Shown one piece after another: positions 49,911 to 58,373 of a stretch of DNA of 64,000 nt. The notes below the pieces were generated by a model. That model had not been told where the DNA came from, searched no databases, and saw nothing but the letters and a program-made list of their open reading frames with translations. The position numbers were made by a program, and so were the translations under genes. Position 1 is the stretch's first letter. Each line of letters begins with the position of its first letter. The stretch is from an uncultured Eubacteriales bacterium (GTDB lineage Bacteria; Bacillota; Clostridia; Oscillospirales; Acutalibacteraceae): contig CAJUDG010000015.1 of the NCBI GenBank assembly GCA_910584745.1, positions 1 through 64,000 of the forward strand, given 5' to 3'.

Positions 49911-51029
49911 TTAAAACTTGATGGCCTGTCCGGTCCTGGAGGACTGGTAGATGGCGTCGAGGATCTTGGTGACTACGAAAGCCTGATCGGCGGTAACAAA
50001 GAGCTCGCCCTCGCCGCGCAGAGCCTTGACCCAGATGTCATGCTCCTTGGAAAGGGGAGCGGGGCCCTGGCTGAAGCCGGGGATATAGCCCATGATCTTG
50101 TTGCCTACCCAAGAGGTGGTCTGCTCGTTGCCGATGACATGGGTCAGGCGCACGCGGCCCTCCAGAGTGTCAAGGCCGCCCTTGGTGCCGCACAGCAGAG
50201 TGTGGGCAGCGTTGTCGCAGCCGGCCTCGTCGGCCATGTTCATGGCCCAGGAGGCGCGCAGGTTGATGACGGCGCCGTTCTTCATCTTGATCTGGCCCAC
50301 AGCGGAGTCCTCAACGTCATAGGTCTCGTTGTTCCAGTGGTCGGGGTCGCCCATCCAGTTGTTCTGGCCCTGTACATCGGGAGTCAGGAGCCGGCCCAGC
50401 TTCTCGAAGGAGGTGCCGACAACGTAGTCAACGTCGTAGTTGTTCATCAGGAACAGGGTGTTGTCCAGGGCATGGGTGCCGATGTCTATAAGGGGTCCGC
50501 CGCCCTGCTTGGACTTGTCGGTGAACACGCCCCAGGTGGGCACGCCGCGGCGCCTGAGATAGGTGGCCTCGGCGTAGTAAACGTCGCCCAGCCAGCCCTC
50601 GGCGACGACCTTGCGGGCAACGGCGTTCTCATGGAAGTGGCGGTACTGATATCCGATGGTCAGCATCTTGCCGGTGCGGTCACGGGCGTCCAGCATCTTC
50701 TGGGCGTCCTCGGGAGTGGCCGCCATGGGCTTCTCGCAGAGAACGTGCTTGCCGGCCTCGAGGGCGGCAACGGTGATCTCGCAGTGGGCGATGTTGGGGG
50801 TCAGAACATGCACGGCGTCGATGGTGGGGTCAGCCAGCAGCTCGTGATAGTCGGTGTACACCTTGGCGTCGGGGGTGCCGTACTCCTTGGCAGCCTTCTC
50901 GGCGCGCTCGGGGATAAGGTCGCAGAATGCGCACAAATCAACATACTCGGTCTGCTGGGACATGCCGGGCAGGTGCTTCTGGTTGGCGATACCGCCGCAG
51001 CCGATAAAGCCGATCTTTAATTTAGCCAT
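49911..51029 (-). CDS. Gfo/Idh/MocA-family oxidoreductase
   Basis: The start at 51029 follows AGGAGGATGATTCCC and gives 372 residues. The Rossmann site is IGFIGCGGIANQKHLPG, the catalytic-Lys motif is CEKPMAA (about 95), and the substrate domain shows DIGTHALDNTLFLM (about 190). It would oxidise a sugar or inositol for the isomerase encoded next. Confidence 0.9.
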   Translation of the reverse strand: MAKLKIGFIGCGGIANQKHLPGMSQQTEYVDLCAFCDLIPERAEKAAKEYGTPDAKVYTDYHELLADPTIDAVHVLTPNIAHCEITVAALEAGKHVLCEKPMAATPEDAQKMLDARDRTGKMLTIGYQYRHFHENAVARKVVAEGWLGDVYYAEATYLRRRGVPTWGVFTDKSKQGGGPLIDIGTHALDNTLFLMNNYDVDYVVGTSFEKLGRLLTPDVQGQNNWMGDPDHWNNETYDVEDSAVGQIKMKNGAVINLRASWAMNMADEAGCDNAAHTLLCGTKGGLDTLEGRVRLTHVIGNEQTTSWVGNKIMGYIPGFSQGPAPLSKEHDIWVKALRGEGELFVTADQAFVVTKILDAIYQSSRTGQAIKF

Positions 51030-51092
51030 GGGAATCATCCTCCTATTATTATACGTCCGGGCGCTATAGCCCTGCGTATTGATTACAAGCTT

Positions 51093-51121
51093 ATTGTAAT
51101 ACATATGGGGAAAAAAGGCAA
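51093..51121 (-). promoter_or_regulatory. Promoter of the second Gfo/isomerase operon
   Basis: On the minus strand TTGCCT (51116-51121), 17 bp, TACAAT (51093-51098). Confidence 0.68.
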
Positions 51122-51203
51122 GTGGTATTTGTAAGATTTATTAAAAATTTTTGTTCATGACCCGGACTTATTAGTTATGGTAAACGTCGAGCCCGCTCGA
51201 AAC

Positions 51204-52643
51204 TCAGTATTGCCGGCCCCAGTAGAGCATATGCTTTGCGGGCTTTCCGCAGCAGGCGCACACGTCGGAGATATGCTCCTCCTCAAAGGGTATGCACCGG
51301 CTCTTTACGCCGCCAGTCTCCTCCTTGAGCCTGTCCTCGCACTCGCTGTCCCCGCACCACATGGCCTTGATGAAGCCGGGCTTGTTCTTGGCGATGTCCA
51401 GGAACTCCTCATGATTATGGGCCACGAAGGTCTTCTGGTCGAAGTTCTCCTGGGCCTTGAAGAGCATACTGTCGTGGATAACGTCCAGGACGGCCGCGAC
51501 CTTCTCCTCAAGGGTGTCAAGGTCCCGGGTGAACTTCTCCCCGGTGTCACGGCGCACGAACATGCACTGGCCCTGCTCGATGTCCCTGGGTCCTATCTCT
51601 ATGCGCAGGGGCACCCCCTGCATCTCATACTGGGCGAACTTCCAGCCGGGGGAGTTGTCGCTGTCGTCCAGCTTTACCCTGAACTTCTCGCTGAGCCTGT
51701 CCCTGAGCTCCGCAGCCTTCTCAAGGACCCCGGGCTTATGCTGGGCGATGGGCACTATCACCACCTGCACGGGCGCTATCCTGGGCGGCAGCACCAGGCC
51801 GTTATCGTCCCCATGGACCATGATAACAGCGCCAACCAGGCGTGTGCTCATGCCCCAGGAGGTCTGGAAGGGGGTGTGAAGCTGATTGTCCCTGCCGGTG
51901 AAGCTGATTCCGAAGGCCTTTGCGAAGCCGTCCCCGAAGAAGTGGGTGGTGCCGCCCTGCAGCGCCACGCCGTTGTGCATCATGGGCTCCAGGGTATAGG
52001 TGGCCTCGGCCCCGGCGAACTTCTCCTTCTCGGTCTTTTTGCCCACTACGGGGGGTATAGCTAAAGCGTCCCTATAGACCTCCTCGTATACTTTCAGCAT
52101 TTTAAGGGTGAAATCCTCCGCCTCCTGGGCGGTCTCGTGCATGGTGTGGCCCTCCTGCCACAAAAACTCCATGCCCCGAAGGAAGGGCCGGGTGGTCTTC
52201 TCCCAGCGCACCACCGAGCACCACTGGTTATAGAGCTTCGGCAGGTCCCTGTAGGAGTGTATTTTCTTCTGATAGTGCTCGCAGAACAGCACCTCGCTGG
52301 TGGGCCGGATGTAGAGTTTTTCGGAAAGCTCCTCGCCGCCGCCCTGGGTGACCACCGCGCACTCGGGGGCGAAGCCGTCGATATGGTCCTTCTCCTTCTG
52401 CAAAAGCCCCTCGGGGATAAGCATGGGCATAGAGACGTTCTGAACCCCCAGCTTTTTAAAGCGCGTGTCCATCTCCCGCTGGATATTCTCCCAGATAGCG
52501 TAGCCATAGGGCTCGTACACGATGCAGCCCTTCACGCTGGAATAGTCCGCCAGCTCCGCCTTTCTGACCACGTCCGTGTACCACTGGGCGAAGTCCACTT
52601 CCATGGAGGTGATATCCTCCACCATCTTTTTCTGCTGTGCCAT
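51204..52643 (-). CDS. proS: Prolyl-tRNA synthetase
   Basis: The 479-residue class II synthetase is the shorter, eukaryote/archaeon-like form found in many Firmicutes. Motif 1 and 2 regions are GCIVYEPYGYAIWENIQ, RPTSEVLFCEHY and NQWCSVVRWEKTTRPFLRG-like segments; motif 3 and the anticodon domain follow, and the C-terminus has a Cys-rich zinc part (CRCIPFEE-like, VCACCGKPAKHMLYWG). It charges tRNA-Pro. Confidence 0.96.
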   Translation of the reverse strand: MAQQKKMVEDITSMEVDFAQWYTDVVRKAELADYSSVKGCIVYEPYGYAIWENIQREMDTRFKKLGVQNVSMPMLIPEGLLQKEKDHIDGFAPECAVVTQGGGEELSEKLYIRPTSEVLFCEHYQKKIHSYRDLPKLYNQWCSVVRWEKTTRPFLRGMEFLWQEGHTMHETAQEAEDFTLKMLKVYEEVYRDALAIPPVVGKKTEKEKFAGAEATYTLEPMMHNGVALQGGTTHFFGDGFAKAFGISFTGRDNQLHTPFQTSWGMSTRLVGAVIMVHGDDNGLVLPPRIAPVQVVIVPIAQHKPGVLEKAAELRDRLSEKFRVKLDDSDNSPGWKFAQYEMQGVPLRIEIGPRDIEQGQCMFVRRDTGEKFTRDLDTLEEKVAAVLDVIHDSMLFKAQENFDQKTFVAHNHEEFLDIAKNKPGFIKAMWCGDSECEDRLKEETGGVKSRCIPFEEEHISDVCACCGKPAKHMLYWGRQY

Positions 52644-52676
52644 TTTGAACCGTCCTCTCTTTTTCGCTTTGGAACT

Positions 52677-52705
52677 ATTATAGCGGTAAACTCCGGGATT
52701 TGCAA
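52677..52705 (-). promoter_or_regulatory. proS promoter
   Basis: On the minus strand TTGCAA (52700-52705), 17 bp, TATAAT (52677-52682). The leader is only about 27 nt, so no T-box fits. Confidence 0.72.
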
Positions 52706-52715
52706 GAAAAACAAG

Positions 52716-52796
52716 AAAAAAACAGCTCCCTGAAGTCAGGGAGCGCCCAAAAGCATGTTAGCCGTCCGGCTGGCACCCGAACGCATAACTAACTGT
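52716..52796 (-). ncRNA. Predicted orphan antisense RNA, family-1 remnant
   Basis: The minus promoter is TTGACA at 52826-52831, 17 bp, TATATT at 52803-52808. The RNA covers the last codons and hairpin of a family-1 peptide (CCAAAAGCATGTTAGCC) and ends at its own good terminator, GCTCCCTGA/TCAGGGAGC followed by T on the minus strand (52716-52744). The peptide gene itself is gone. Confidence 0.6.
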
Positions 52797-52873
52797 ACAT
52801 TAAATATAACATACTTTAGCCGGTATGTCAAGCCTGCCGGGTATTTTTTCTATAGAGAGCGGAGCATATTATG

Positions 52874-52902
52874 TTGACAACCATCGAAAGCGGTAGTAAA
52901 AT
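52874..52902 (+). promoter_or_regulatory. Peptide mRNA promoter, family-1 copy 6
   Basis: TTGACA (52874-52879), 17 bp, TAAAAT (52897-52902). Confidence 0.72.
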
Positions 52903-53040
52903 AAGAACAGCCCTCGTTATCCGGGGGCTTACATAAGGACACTGTCCGCGTAAATAGACGATAAAGGCGGTTAGCCATTCTTCTTCCCGAAGGGGGGTGG
53001 TTCATTTCCCGGAGTATATTACGAAGGGAGGTGGCGCGCT

Positions 53041-53124
53041 ATGAGACACCAGATACTACGTTATGTAGTTTGTATACTGATTGCACTGGTGGCAGTCATA
53101 TGCCTGGCTCAGAAAGCGTGTTAG
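53041..53124 (+). CDS. Family-1 small hydrophobic peptide, toxin-like (divergent copy)
   Basis: A 27-residue peptide (starts MRHQILRYVVCILIALVAVI, ends CLAQKAC) follows GGGAGGTGGCGCGCT. The sequence has drifted far from the other copies but keeps the basic start, single helix and the KAC end. The ribosome site still pairs with an upstream CATTTCCC over eight positions, so the pairing is kept although the bases changed. The stop lies in the stem GTTAGCCGT/ACGGCTAAC (53120-53152). Confidence 0.72.
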   Translation: MRHQILRYVVCILIALVAVICLAQKAC

Positions 53125-53221
53125 CCGTCCGGTGTGCGCCCGAACGGCTAACATATCCAATTTGTTAACCCAAAAGGCTAACCGCCGGTAGTCGCCGAAA
53201 GCGCGGGCAGTTTCCTTTTCT
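53114..53221 (-). ncRNA. Predicted antisense RNA of the divergent family-1 cassette
   Basis: The minus promoter is TTGACA at 53251-53256, 17 bp, TATAAT at 53228-53233. Its start (ACTGCCCGCG, later GGCGGTTAGCC) repeats the start of the opposing mRNA (ACTGTCCGCG, GGCGGTTAGCC). Confidence 0.6.
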
Positions 53222-53325
53222 GTGCTTATTATACCCCGTATGGGCCAAAATGTCAAGCGGTAAAACCACATAAAACAATAGCCCGGACAACCGTCCAGGC
53301 ATTTTTGAGTAAGGGAAAAGTAAGG

Positions 53326-53559
53326 TCAATCCTGAGAGTGGCTCTCGATGTACTCCACCAGGGCGCCGACGGTCTTGATGTTCTCGACCTCCTCGTCGGG
53401 GATCTCCACCTCGAAGTCGTCCTCGATGGTCATCAGCAGGTCCACGACATCCAGGGAGTCCGCGCCCAGGTCGTCCTCCAACAGGGTCTCGGCGGTTATT
53501 TCGCTCTCCTCTACGCTGAACTGCTCACTGAGTATGGCCTTGATTTTTTCCAGTACCAT
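53326..53559 (-). CDS. acpP: Acyl carrier protein
   Basis: The 77-residue acidic protein has the phosphopantetheine site GADSLDVVDLLM with Ser35. It carries growing acyl chains in fatty acid synthesis. It is alone here rather than in a fab cluster. The start follows GGAGGCAGCAAA. Confidence 0.95.
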   Translation of the reverse strand: MVLEKIKAILSEQFSVEESEITAETLLEDDLGADSLDVVDLLMTIEDDFEVEIPDEEVENIKTVGALVEYIESHSQD

Positions 53560-53623
53560 TTTGCTGCCTCCTATAATTTTTGTCTTGAGTGTCCCAATAA
53601 AAGGGGTTTCCCCGATGCCGGGG

Positions 53624-53652
53624 TAGACAGACCGGCCGGGGTGTGGTATAAT
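53624..53652 (+). promoter_or_regulatory. Promoter for aroE-aroK
   Basis: TAGACA (53624-53629), 17 bp, TATAAT (53647-53652). It points away from acpP. Confidence 0.65.
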
Positions 53653-53684
53653 CTCTCTCGGACGGTAAGTCTCTCGTCCCTATC

Positions 53685-53713
53685 ATTGTATTAACTGAGA
53701 CGGGCTTTGTCAA
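53685..53713 (-). promoter_or_regulatory. acpP promoter
   Basis: On the minus strand TTGACA (53708-53713), 17 bp, TACAAT (53685-53690). Transcripts from this and the aroE promoter would overlap at their 5' ends by some 15-20 nt. Confidence 0.68.
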
Positions 53714-53766
53714 CTATGAATTTGAAAAAATTTCGCAGAAATGCCTAAAAAAGGAGAGGTTTTCCC

Positions 53767-54648
53767 ATGAAGACCCAGAAAGCGGCGGTTATCGGGCACC
53801 CGATAGGCCACACCATGTCCCCGTTTATCCAGGAAAGGCTCTTTGAGCTGTCGGGCATACCCATGGAGTATCGGGTCATGGACGTGCCGGAGCTTGCCGC
53901 CGCCCTGCCGGAGCTTCGCGAGCTTGACTGTTTCAACATCACCATTCCCCATAAGACCGGCATTATACCATACCTCTCGGATATGTGCGAGAGCGCCAGG
54001 CTCTGCGGCTCGGTGAATACGGTGAAGGTAATTGACGGCAGGCTCTGCGGCTACACCACCGACGGGGCGGGGGCGGCGGTGTCCCTTGCGATACACGGCC
54101 TTGACTTTCACAGGCGGGTGCTTATCCTTGGCAACGGCGGCGCGGCCCGGGCCATAGCCTTCCAGGCGGCGGTGAACCGGCCGGACTTTGATATCAGCAT
54201 AGCCCACCGGGAGGGCTCATACGATAAGGCCATGGCCCTGGCGGGAGAGCTGGCTGACTTTGCACGGTCCAGGGGGGACAAGAAATTCCGCGTGACCGTC
54301 ATGAGCTATAGGGAGCTGGAGGACGACAGGGACAGTAAGTACGGCCTCATTGTGAACACCACCAGCGTGGGCATGTACCCGAATGTAAACGCCTGCCCGG
54401 TGAGCGGAAAAGTCGTGGAGCGCTGCGAGGCGGTGTTCGACGCGGTGTTCAATCCCGGGGAGACGGAGCTTATAAAGCTTGCAAAGAGCCTTGGCAAGAA
54501 GACCGTGCCGGGGATGGGTATGCTGGTCTGTCAGGCGGCGTATTCCCACAAGATATGGTATGATACTGAGTTCAAGAATGAAGATATATTACAGCTCATA
54601 GCCGACGCCCAGAGGGAGCTTGCCGTAAGGTTCGGAGGGGGAGTGTGA
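53767..54648 (+). CDS. aroE: Shikimate dehydrogenase
   Basis: The 293-residue enzyme reduces 3-dehydroshikimate. Motifs: GHPIGHTMSPFIQ (substrate, 11-23), NITIPHKTGIIPYL with the catalytic Lys (about 64), the NADP site LGNGGAARAIA (about 122) and NTTSVGMYPN (about 198). The start follows AAGGAGAGGTTTTCCC. Confidence 0.95.
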   Translation: MKTQKAAVIGHPIGHTMSPFIQERLFELSGIPMEYRVMDVPELAAALPELRELDCFNITIPHKTGIIPYLSDMCESARLCGSVNTVKVIDGRLCGYTTDGAGAAVSLAIHGLDFHRRVLILGNGGAARAIAFQAAVNRPDFDISIAHREGSYDKAMALAGELADFARSRGDKKFRVTVMSYRELEDDRDSKYGLIVNTTSVGMYPNVNACPVSGKVVERCEAVFDAVFNPGETELIKLAKSLGKKTVPGMGMLVCQAAYSHKIWYDTEFKNEDILQLIADAQRELAVRFGGGV

Positions 54649-54656
54649 GGGGGAGC

Positions 54657-55193
54657 ATGAATAAGGGGAACATAATTCTCTGCGGCTTCATGGGCTGCGG
54701 CAAGACCAGTGTGGGCCGCAGGGCCGCTGAATTCACGGGCCGGGAGCTCTGCGACCTGGACAGGTATATCGAGGAGCGGGCGGGCATGACCGTCAGCGAG
54801 ATATTCAGCCGGTACGGCGAGGAGGGCTTTCGCAGGCTTGAGCGGCAGGCCGCCCGGGAGGTGGCCGGGACCCCGGGGCTGATAATCGCCAGCGGCGGCG
54901 GCACGGTGCTAAGCCCAGCCAATGTAGAGGCCTTTCACAGCGCCGGCGGGGTGATAGTGTTCCTGGACGCGCCTTTAGCGGCCCTTCAGGAGCGGCTTAA
55001 GAACGATAAGCGCAGGCCTCTTCTACAGGTGCCGGACAGGCGCAGGGTCATAAGCGAGCTCTATGAGAAGCGCATACCCCTCTATCGGGCGGCGGCGGAC
55101 GTGACCATAGACGCGGGGGCCCCGCCGGTGACGGTGGCAAGGCGGGTCGCCAGATTAGAAAAAAACCTTGACAATACAAGAGATATGCGCTAA
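54657..55193 (+). CDS. aroK: Shikimate kinase
   Basis: The ATG at 54657 follows GAGGGGGAGC; a GTG at 54645 is an alternative. The 178-residue kinase has Walker A GFMGCGKTSVGRR (about 11-23), the shikimate site DLDRYIEERAGMTVSEIF and SGGGTVL (about 82). Its stop lies at the -10 box of the aroF leader promoter. Confidence 0.95.
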   Translation: MNKGNIILCGFMGCGKTSVGRRAAEFTGRELCDLDRYIEERAGMTVSEIFSRYGEEGFRRLERQAAREVAGTPGLIIASGGGTVLSPANVEAFHSAGGVIVFLDAPLAALQERLKNDKRRPLLQVPDRRRVISELYEKRIPLYRAAADVTIDAGAPPVTVARRVARLEKNLDNTRDMR

Positions 55194-55196
55194 AAT
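55168..55196 (+). promoter_or_regulatory. Promoter of the aroF-tyrA-aroB operon
   Basis: TTGACA (55168-55173), 17 bp, TAAAAT (55191-55196), inside the end of aroK. The leader transcript is about 260 nt. Confidence 0.8.
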
Positions 55197-55228
55197 ATCA
55201 AAAGACCAAGATATAGGAGCAAAGCCCT

Positions 55229-55333
55229 ATGATACTCTCATACGCGAAACGATTTTACTACTTTTTCAGCCTGCGATTTACCGCGCGGGCTTTTTCCGCG
55301 TGGAGATATACATACGGCTGCGCTGCCTCTTGA
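55229..55333 (+). CDS. Phe/Tyr-rich leader peptide of the aroF operon
   Basis: A 34-residue ORF with ribosome site AGGAGCAAAGCCCT starts MILSYAKRFYYFFSLRFTAR. Eleven of its residues are Phe, Tyr or Trp, with the run F-Y-Y-F-F at 9-13. It stops 55 bases before the terminator hairpin at 55389. The next gene makes the first enzyme of aromatic amino-acid synthesis. This is the layout of ribosome-stalling attenuators such as pheL. Stalling on Phe/Tyr codons would favour an antiterminator; that alternative fold is not proved here. Confidence 0.82.
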   Translation: MILSYAKRFYYFFSLRFTARAFSAWRYTYGCAAS

Positions 55334-55388
55334 CGCCCGCGAAAGCGGCGGGAGAGGATAAGGTTTTACGCGGGGGTCCCCGCTGTGC

Positions 55389-55433
55389 GGAGCCGGACAG
55401 TTCCTTTCGGGAACTGGGGCTCCTTTTTCTTTT
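55389..55433 (+). terminator. Attenuator terminator before aroF
   Basis: GGAGCC and CAGTTCC on the 5' side pair with GGAACTG and GGCTCC on the 3' side around a TTTC loop, followed by TTTTTCTTTT. It lies between the leader peptide and aroF, 30 bases before the aroF start. Confidence 0.88.
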
Positions 55434-55463
55434 GCAAAATTTACATGAAGGGAAGTAAAAACC

Positions 55464-56477
55464 ATGATCATCGTACTGAAAGCAAACCAGCCCCAGGAGA
55501 AGGTGCAGAGCTTTATAGAGAAGCTGACCGGCTCATACGACGTGCAGGTGAACACCTGGGTGGGCACCCACAGCACCGTGCTGGGCCTGCTGGGTGACAC
55601 CACTGCTGTGGATGAGGAGTATATCGCCGCACAGGATGTTGTGGACAGCGTGCGCCGGGTCCAGGAGCCCTATAAGAAGGCCAACCGCAAGTTCCACCCC
55701 GAGGACACCGTCATAACCCTTCCCGGCGGGCAGAGGATAGGCGGCGGCTCCCTAAGCCTTATCGCAGGGCCCTGCTCGGTGGAGAGCGAGGAGCAGATAT
55801 GCGGTGTGGCCGAGAGCGTGAAGAAATCCGGCGCGGCATTCCTGCGGGGAGGGGCCTTCAAGCCCCGCACCTCCCCCTACGCCTTCCAGGGCATGAAGGC
55901 CGAGGGCCTGGAGCTCTTGTCGAAAGCCAAGGCGAGGACCGGCCTGCCCATCGTCACGGAGATAATGAGCGCCGAGCACCTGCCCCTATTCGACGATGTT
56001 GACATAATCCAGGTGGGGGCCCGGAACATGCAGAACTTCGAGCTTTTAAAGCGCCTGGGCAGACTCGATAAGCCCATACTTTTAAAGCGCGGCCTTGCCA
56101 ACACCATCGAGGAGCTTCTGATGAGCGCCGAGTACATCATGGCCGAGGGCAACCAGCGGGTGATACTCTGCGAGCGGGGCATACGCACCTATGAGACCAT
56201 GACCCGCAACACCCTGGACATATCGGCGGTGCCGGTGATAAAGCGGCTGTCCCATCTGCCGGTTATCGTGGACCCCAGCCACGCCAGCGGGATAAACTGG
56301 CTCATAGAGCCCCTGGCAATAGCCGCTGCCGCAGTGGGCGCTGACGGCCTGATAATAGAGGTGCACAACGACCCCAGCCACGCCCTCTGCGACGGAGCCC
56401 AGTCCATCACCCCCGCCCAGTTCGACGCTCTTGCCCGGAAGGTCAACACTGTCTTTAAAACGGTACACTCGTTATGA
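55464..56477 (+). CDS. aroF: 3-deoxy-7-phosphoheptulonate (DAHP) synthase
   Basis: The 337-residue enzyme joins PEP and erythrose 4-phosphate. It is the type I-beta form: an N-terminal ferredoxin-like ACT-type extension (about 1-75; VQVNTWVGTHSTVLGLLGD) and the barrel with LIAGPCSVESEEQI, FLRGGAFKPRTSPYAFQG and later VIVDPSHASG. The extension is the usual site of feedback inhibition. Confidence 0.95.
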   Translation: MIIVLKANQPQEKVQSFIEKLTGSYDVQVNTWVGTHSTVLGLLGDTTAVDEEYIAAQDVVDSVRRVQEPYKKANRKFHPEDTVITLPGGQRIGGGSLSLIAGPCSVESEEQICGVAESVKKSGAAFLRGGAFKPRTSPYAFQGMKAEGLELLSKAKARTGLPIVTEIMSAEHLPLFDDVDIIQVGARNMQNFELLKRLGRLDKPILLKRGLANTIEELLMSAEYIMAEGNQRVILCERGIRTYETMTRNTLDISAVPVIKRLSHLPVIVDPSHASGINWLIEPLAIAAAAVGADGLIIEVHNDPSHALCDGAQSITPAQFDALARKVNTVFKTVHSL

Positions 56478-57310
56478 AAGCGATGAAGATAGTCATAGTG
56501 GGTCTGGGGATAATAGGCGGCTCTATAGCAAAGGCCCTGAAGCAGAACACCCCCCATCAGGTGCTGGGCATGGACACCAATGAGGATTCCCTTCTGGACG
56601 CCCTCTCCTGCGGGGCCATAGACGGCAAGGCGGGTATAGAGGACCTTAAAAGCGCGGATATGGTGTACCTTTGCGTATACCCCGGCGCGGCCCTGGACTT
56701 CGCCCGGGAGCACGGGCCGAAGCTTCGGGAGGGCTGTGTGCTGACGGACACCTGCGGCATAAAGGCGGCGGTCTGCGCGGGCATGGAGGAGCTTAAAGGC
56801 ACGGGCAGCTACGTCTTCGTGGCGGGCCATCCAATGGCCGGGAAGGAGCGCAGCGGCTTTGCCGCCAGCGACCCCAGCATATTCGTGGGTGCCTCCTACA
56901 TCATCGTGCCCGGGGACGCGCCGGGCTGGGCCGTGGAGCTGGTGGAGGAGCAGGCCGCAAGCATGGGCTTTGGCAGGATAGTGCGCACGGACCCAAAGCA
57001 CCACGACCAGATGATAGCCTTCACCTCCCAGGTGCCCCACGCCCTGGCCTGCGCCTATGTGCTGAGCCCCCGCTGCCCGGAGCATAAGGGCTTCTCGGCG
57101 GGGAGCTATAGGGACGTTTCGAGAGTGGCGAACATAAACGACGAGCTCTGGAGCAGGCTGTTCCTGGACAACAGAGAGGCCCTCACTGAGGAGCTGGACG
57201 AGCTTATGGGGAACCTTAAGGCCATAAGGGACGCGGTGGGCAGGGGGGACGAAAAGGGACTTCGTGAGCTCCTTAAACGTGCCGGGGACATCAAGCGGCA
57301 GGCAGGCTGA
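56474..57310 (+). CDS. tyrA: Prephenate dehydrogenase
   Basis: The 278-residue protein has the NAD site IVGLGIIGGSIAKALK (about 7-22), the catalytic region GHPMAGKERSGF (about 115) and a helical C-terminal half. It makes 4-hydroxyphenylpyruvate for tyrosine. It overlaps aroF by four bases. Confidence 0.93.
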   Translation: MKAMKIVIVGLGIIGGSIAKALKQNTPHQVLGMDTNEDSLLDALSCGAIDGKAGIEDLKSADMVYLCVYPGAALDFAREHGPKLREGCVLTDTCGIKAAVCAGMEELKGTGSYVFVAGHPMAGKERSGFAASDPSIFVGASYIIVPGDAPGWAVELVEEQAASMGFGRIVRTDPKHHDQMIAFTSQVPHALACAYVLSPRCPEHKGFSAGSYRDVSRVANINDELWSRLFLDNREALTEELDELMGNLKAIRDAVGRGDEKGLRELLKRAGDIKRQAG

Positions 57311-57326
57311 GAGAGGAGAAAACAGT

Positions 57327-58373
57327 ATGAAGATAGAAGTCAGGACGGACAGGCCCTACACCGTCACCGTGGAGCGCGGGGCCATAGACAGGGCGGGGGA
57401 GCTCCTGCGCCCCTTAAAGAAGCCCGGGACCAGGGTCATGCTCATAAGCGACAGCAACGTGTCGCCCTTGTACGGTAAGAGGCTGCGGACGTCCCTGGAG
57501 GGCGCGGGCTTTGCAGTCAGCGGATTTACCTTCCCGGCGGGGGAGGAGCATAAGCAGATAGCCACGGTCTGCGACATGTATAGGGCCCTCTCGGAGGGGG
57601 GCTTTACCCGCACGGACCTGATAGTCACCCTGGGCGGCGGGGTCACCGGGGATATGGGGGGCTTTGCGGCGGCCACCTTCCTTCGGGGGATGGACTTCGC
57701 CCAGGTGCCCACCACAGTCGTTTCCCAGGCGGACGCAAGCGTTGGCGGCAAGACCGGGGTGGACCTGCCCTTCGGCAAGAACCTTGTGGGAGCCTTCCAT
57801 CAGCCCGTCGCCGTCATAAGCGACCCGGACGCGCTTAAGACGCTGCCAAGGCACTACTTCAACGACGGCCTGGGCGAGGTGATAAAGCATGGGGCTATCG
57901 CCGATAAGGAGCTCTTTGAGGCCCTTGAGCAGGGCTCTGGCCTGGAGGACATGGAGCAGGTGATGGGCCGCTCCGTGTCCATCAAGCGGGACTTTGTGGA
58001 GGCCGACACCAAAGATACCGGGCGCAGGATGATACTGAACTTCGGCCATACCTGCGGCCACGCTTTGGAGAAGCTCCACGGCTTTAAAGGCCTCTCCCAC
58101 GGCGAGGCGGTCGGTATCGGCATGGTACTGGCCTGCAAGGCCGGCGAGAAGCTTGGGGTGACAGAACCGGGGACCGGAGAGCGCATCGCCAAGGCGCTCA
58201 AAGAGTACGGTATGCCCACAGAGCCGGGCTTTGCCATGGAGGAGATAGTTGCGGCCACAGCGCTTGACAAGAAGAGCGACGGCGATACCCTGCGCTTTAT
58301 ACTTATCCCCAGGATAGGCGAGAGCCTTATCAGGCCCATGACCCGTAAGGAGCTTTTGGAGGCTCTCTCATAA
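57327..58373 (+). CDS. aroB: 3-dehydroquinate synthase
   Basis: The start at 57327 lies behind GAGAGGAGAAAACAGT and gives 348 residues; upstream in-frame codons belong to the tyrA 3' end. Signs are LGGGVTGDMGGFAAATFLRG (about 95-115), QVPTTVVSQADASVGGKTGV and FNDGLGEVIKHG, plus metal His in NFGHTCGHALE. Its stop overlaps the next ATG. Confidence 0.96.
   Translation: MKIEVRTDRPYTVTVERGAIDRAGELLRPLKKPGTRVMLISDSNVSPLYGKRLRTSLEGAGFAVSGFTFPAGEEHKQIATVCDMYRALSEGGFTRTDLIVTLGGGVTGDMGGFAAATFLRGMDFAQVPTTVVSQADASVGGKTGVDLPFGKNLVGAFHQPVAVISDPDALKTLPRHYFNDGLGEVIKHGAIADKELFEALEQGSGLEDMEQVMGRSVSIKRDFVEADTKDTGRRMILNFGHTCGHALEKLHGFKGLSHGEAVGIGMVLACKAGEKLGVTEPGTGERIAKALKEYGMPTEPGFAMEEIVAATALDKKSDGDTLRFILIPRIGESLIRPMTRKELLEALS

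Noticed and set aside
55201..55440. T-box riboswitch before aroF
   Set aside because: The conserved T-box bulge sequence is absent, while an aromatic-rich leader ORF and terminator explain the region.
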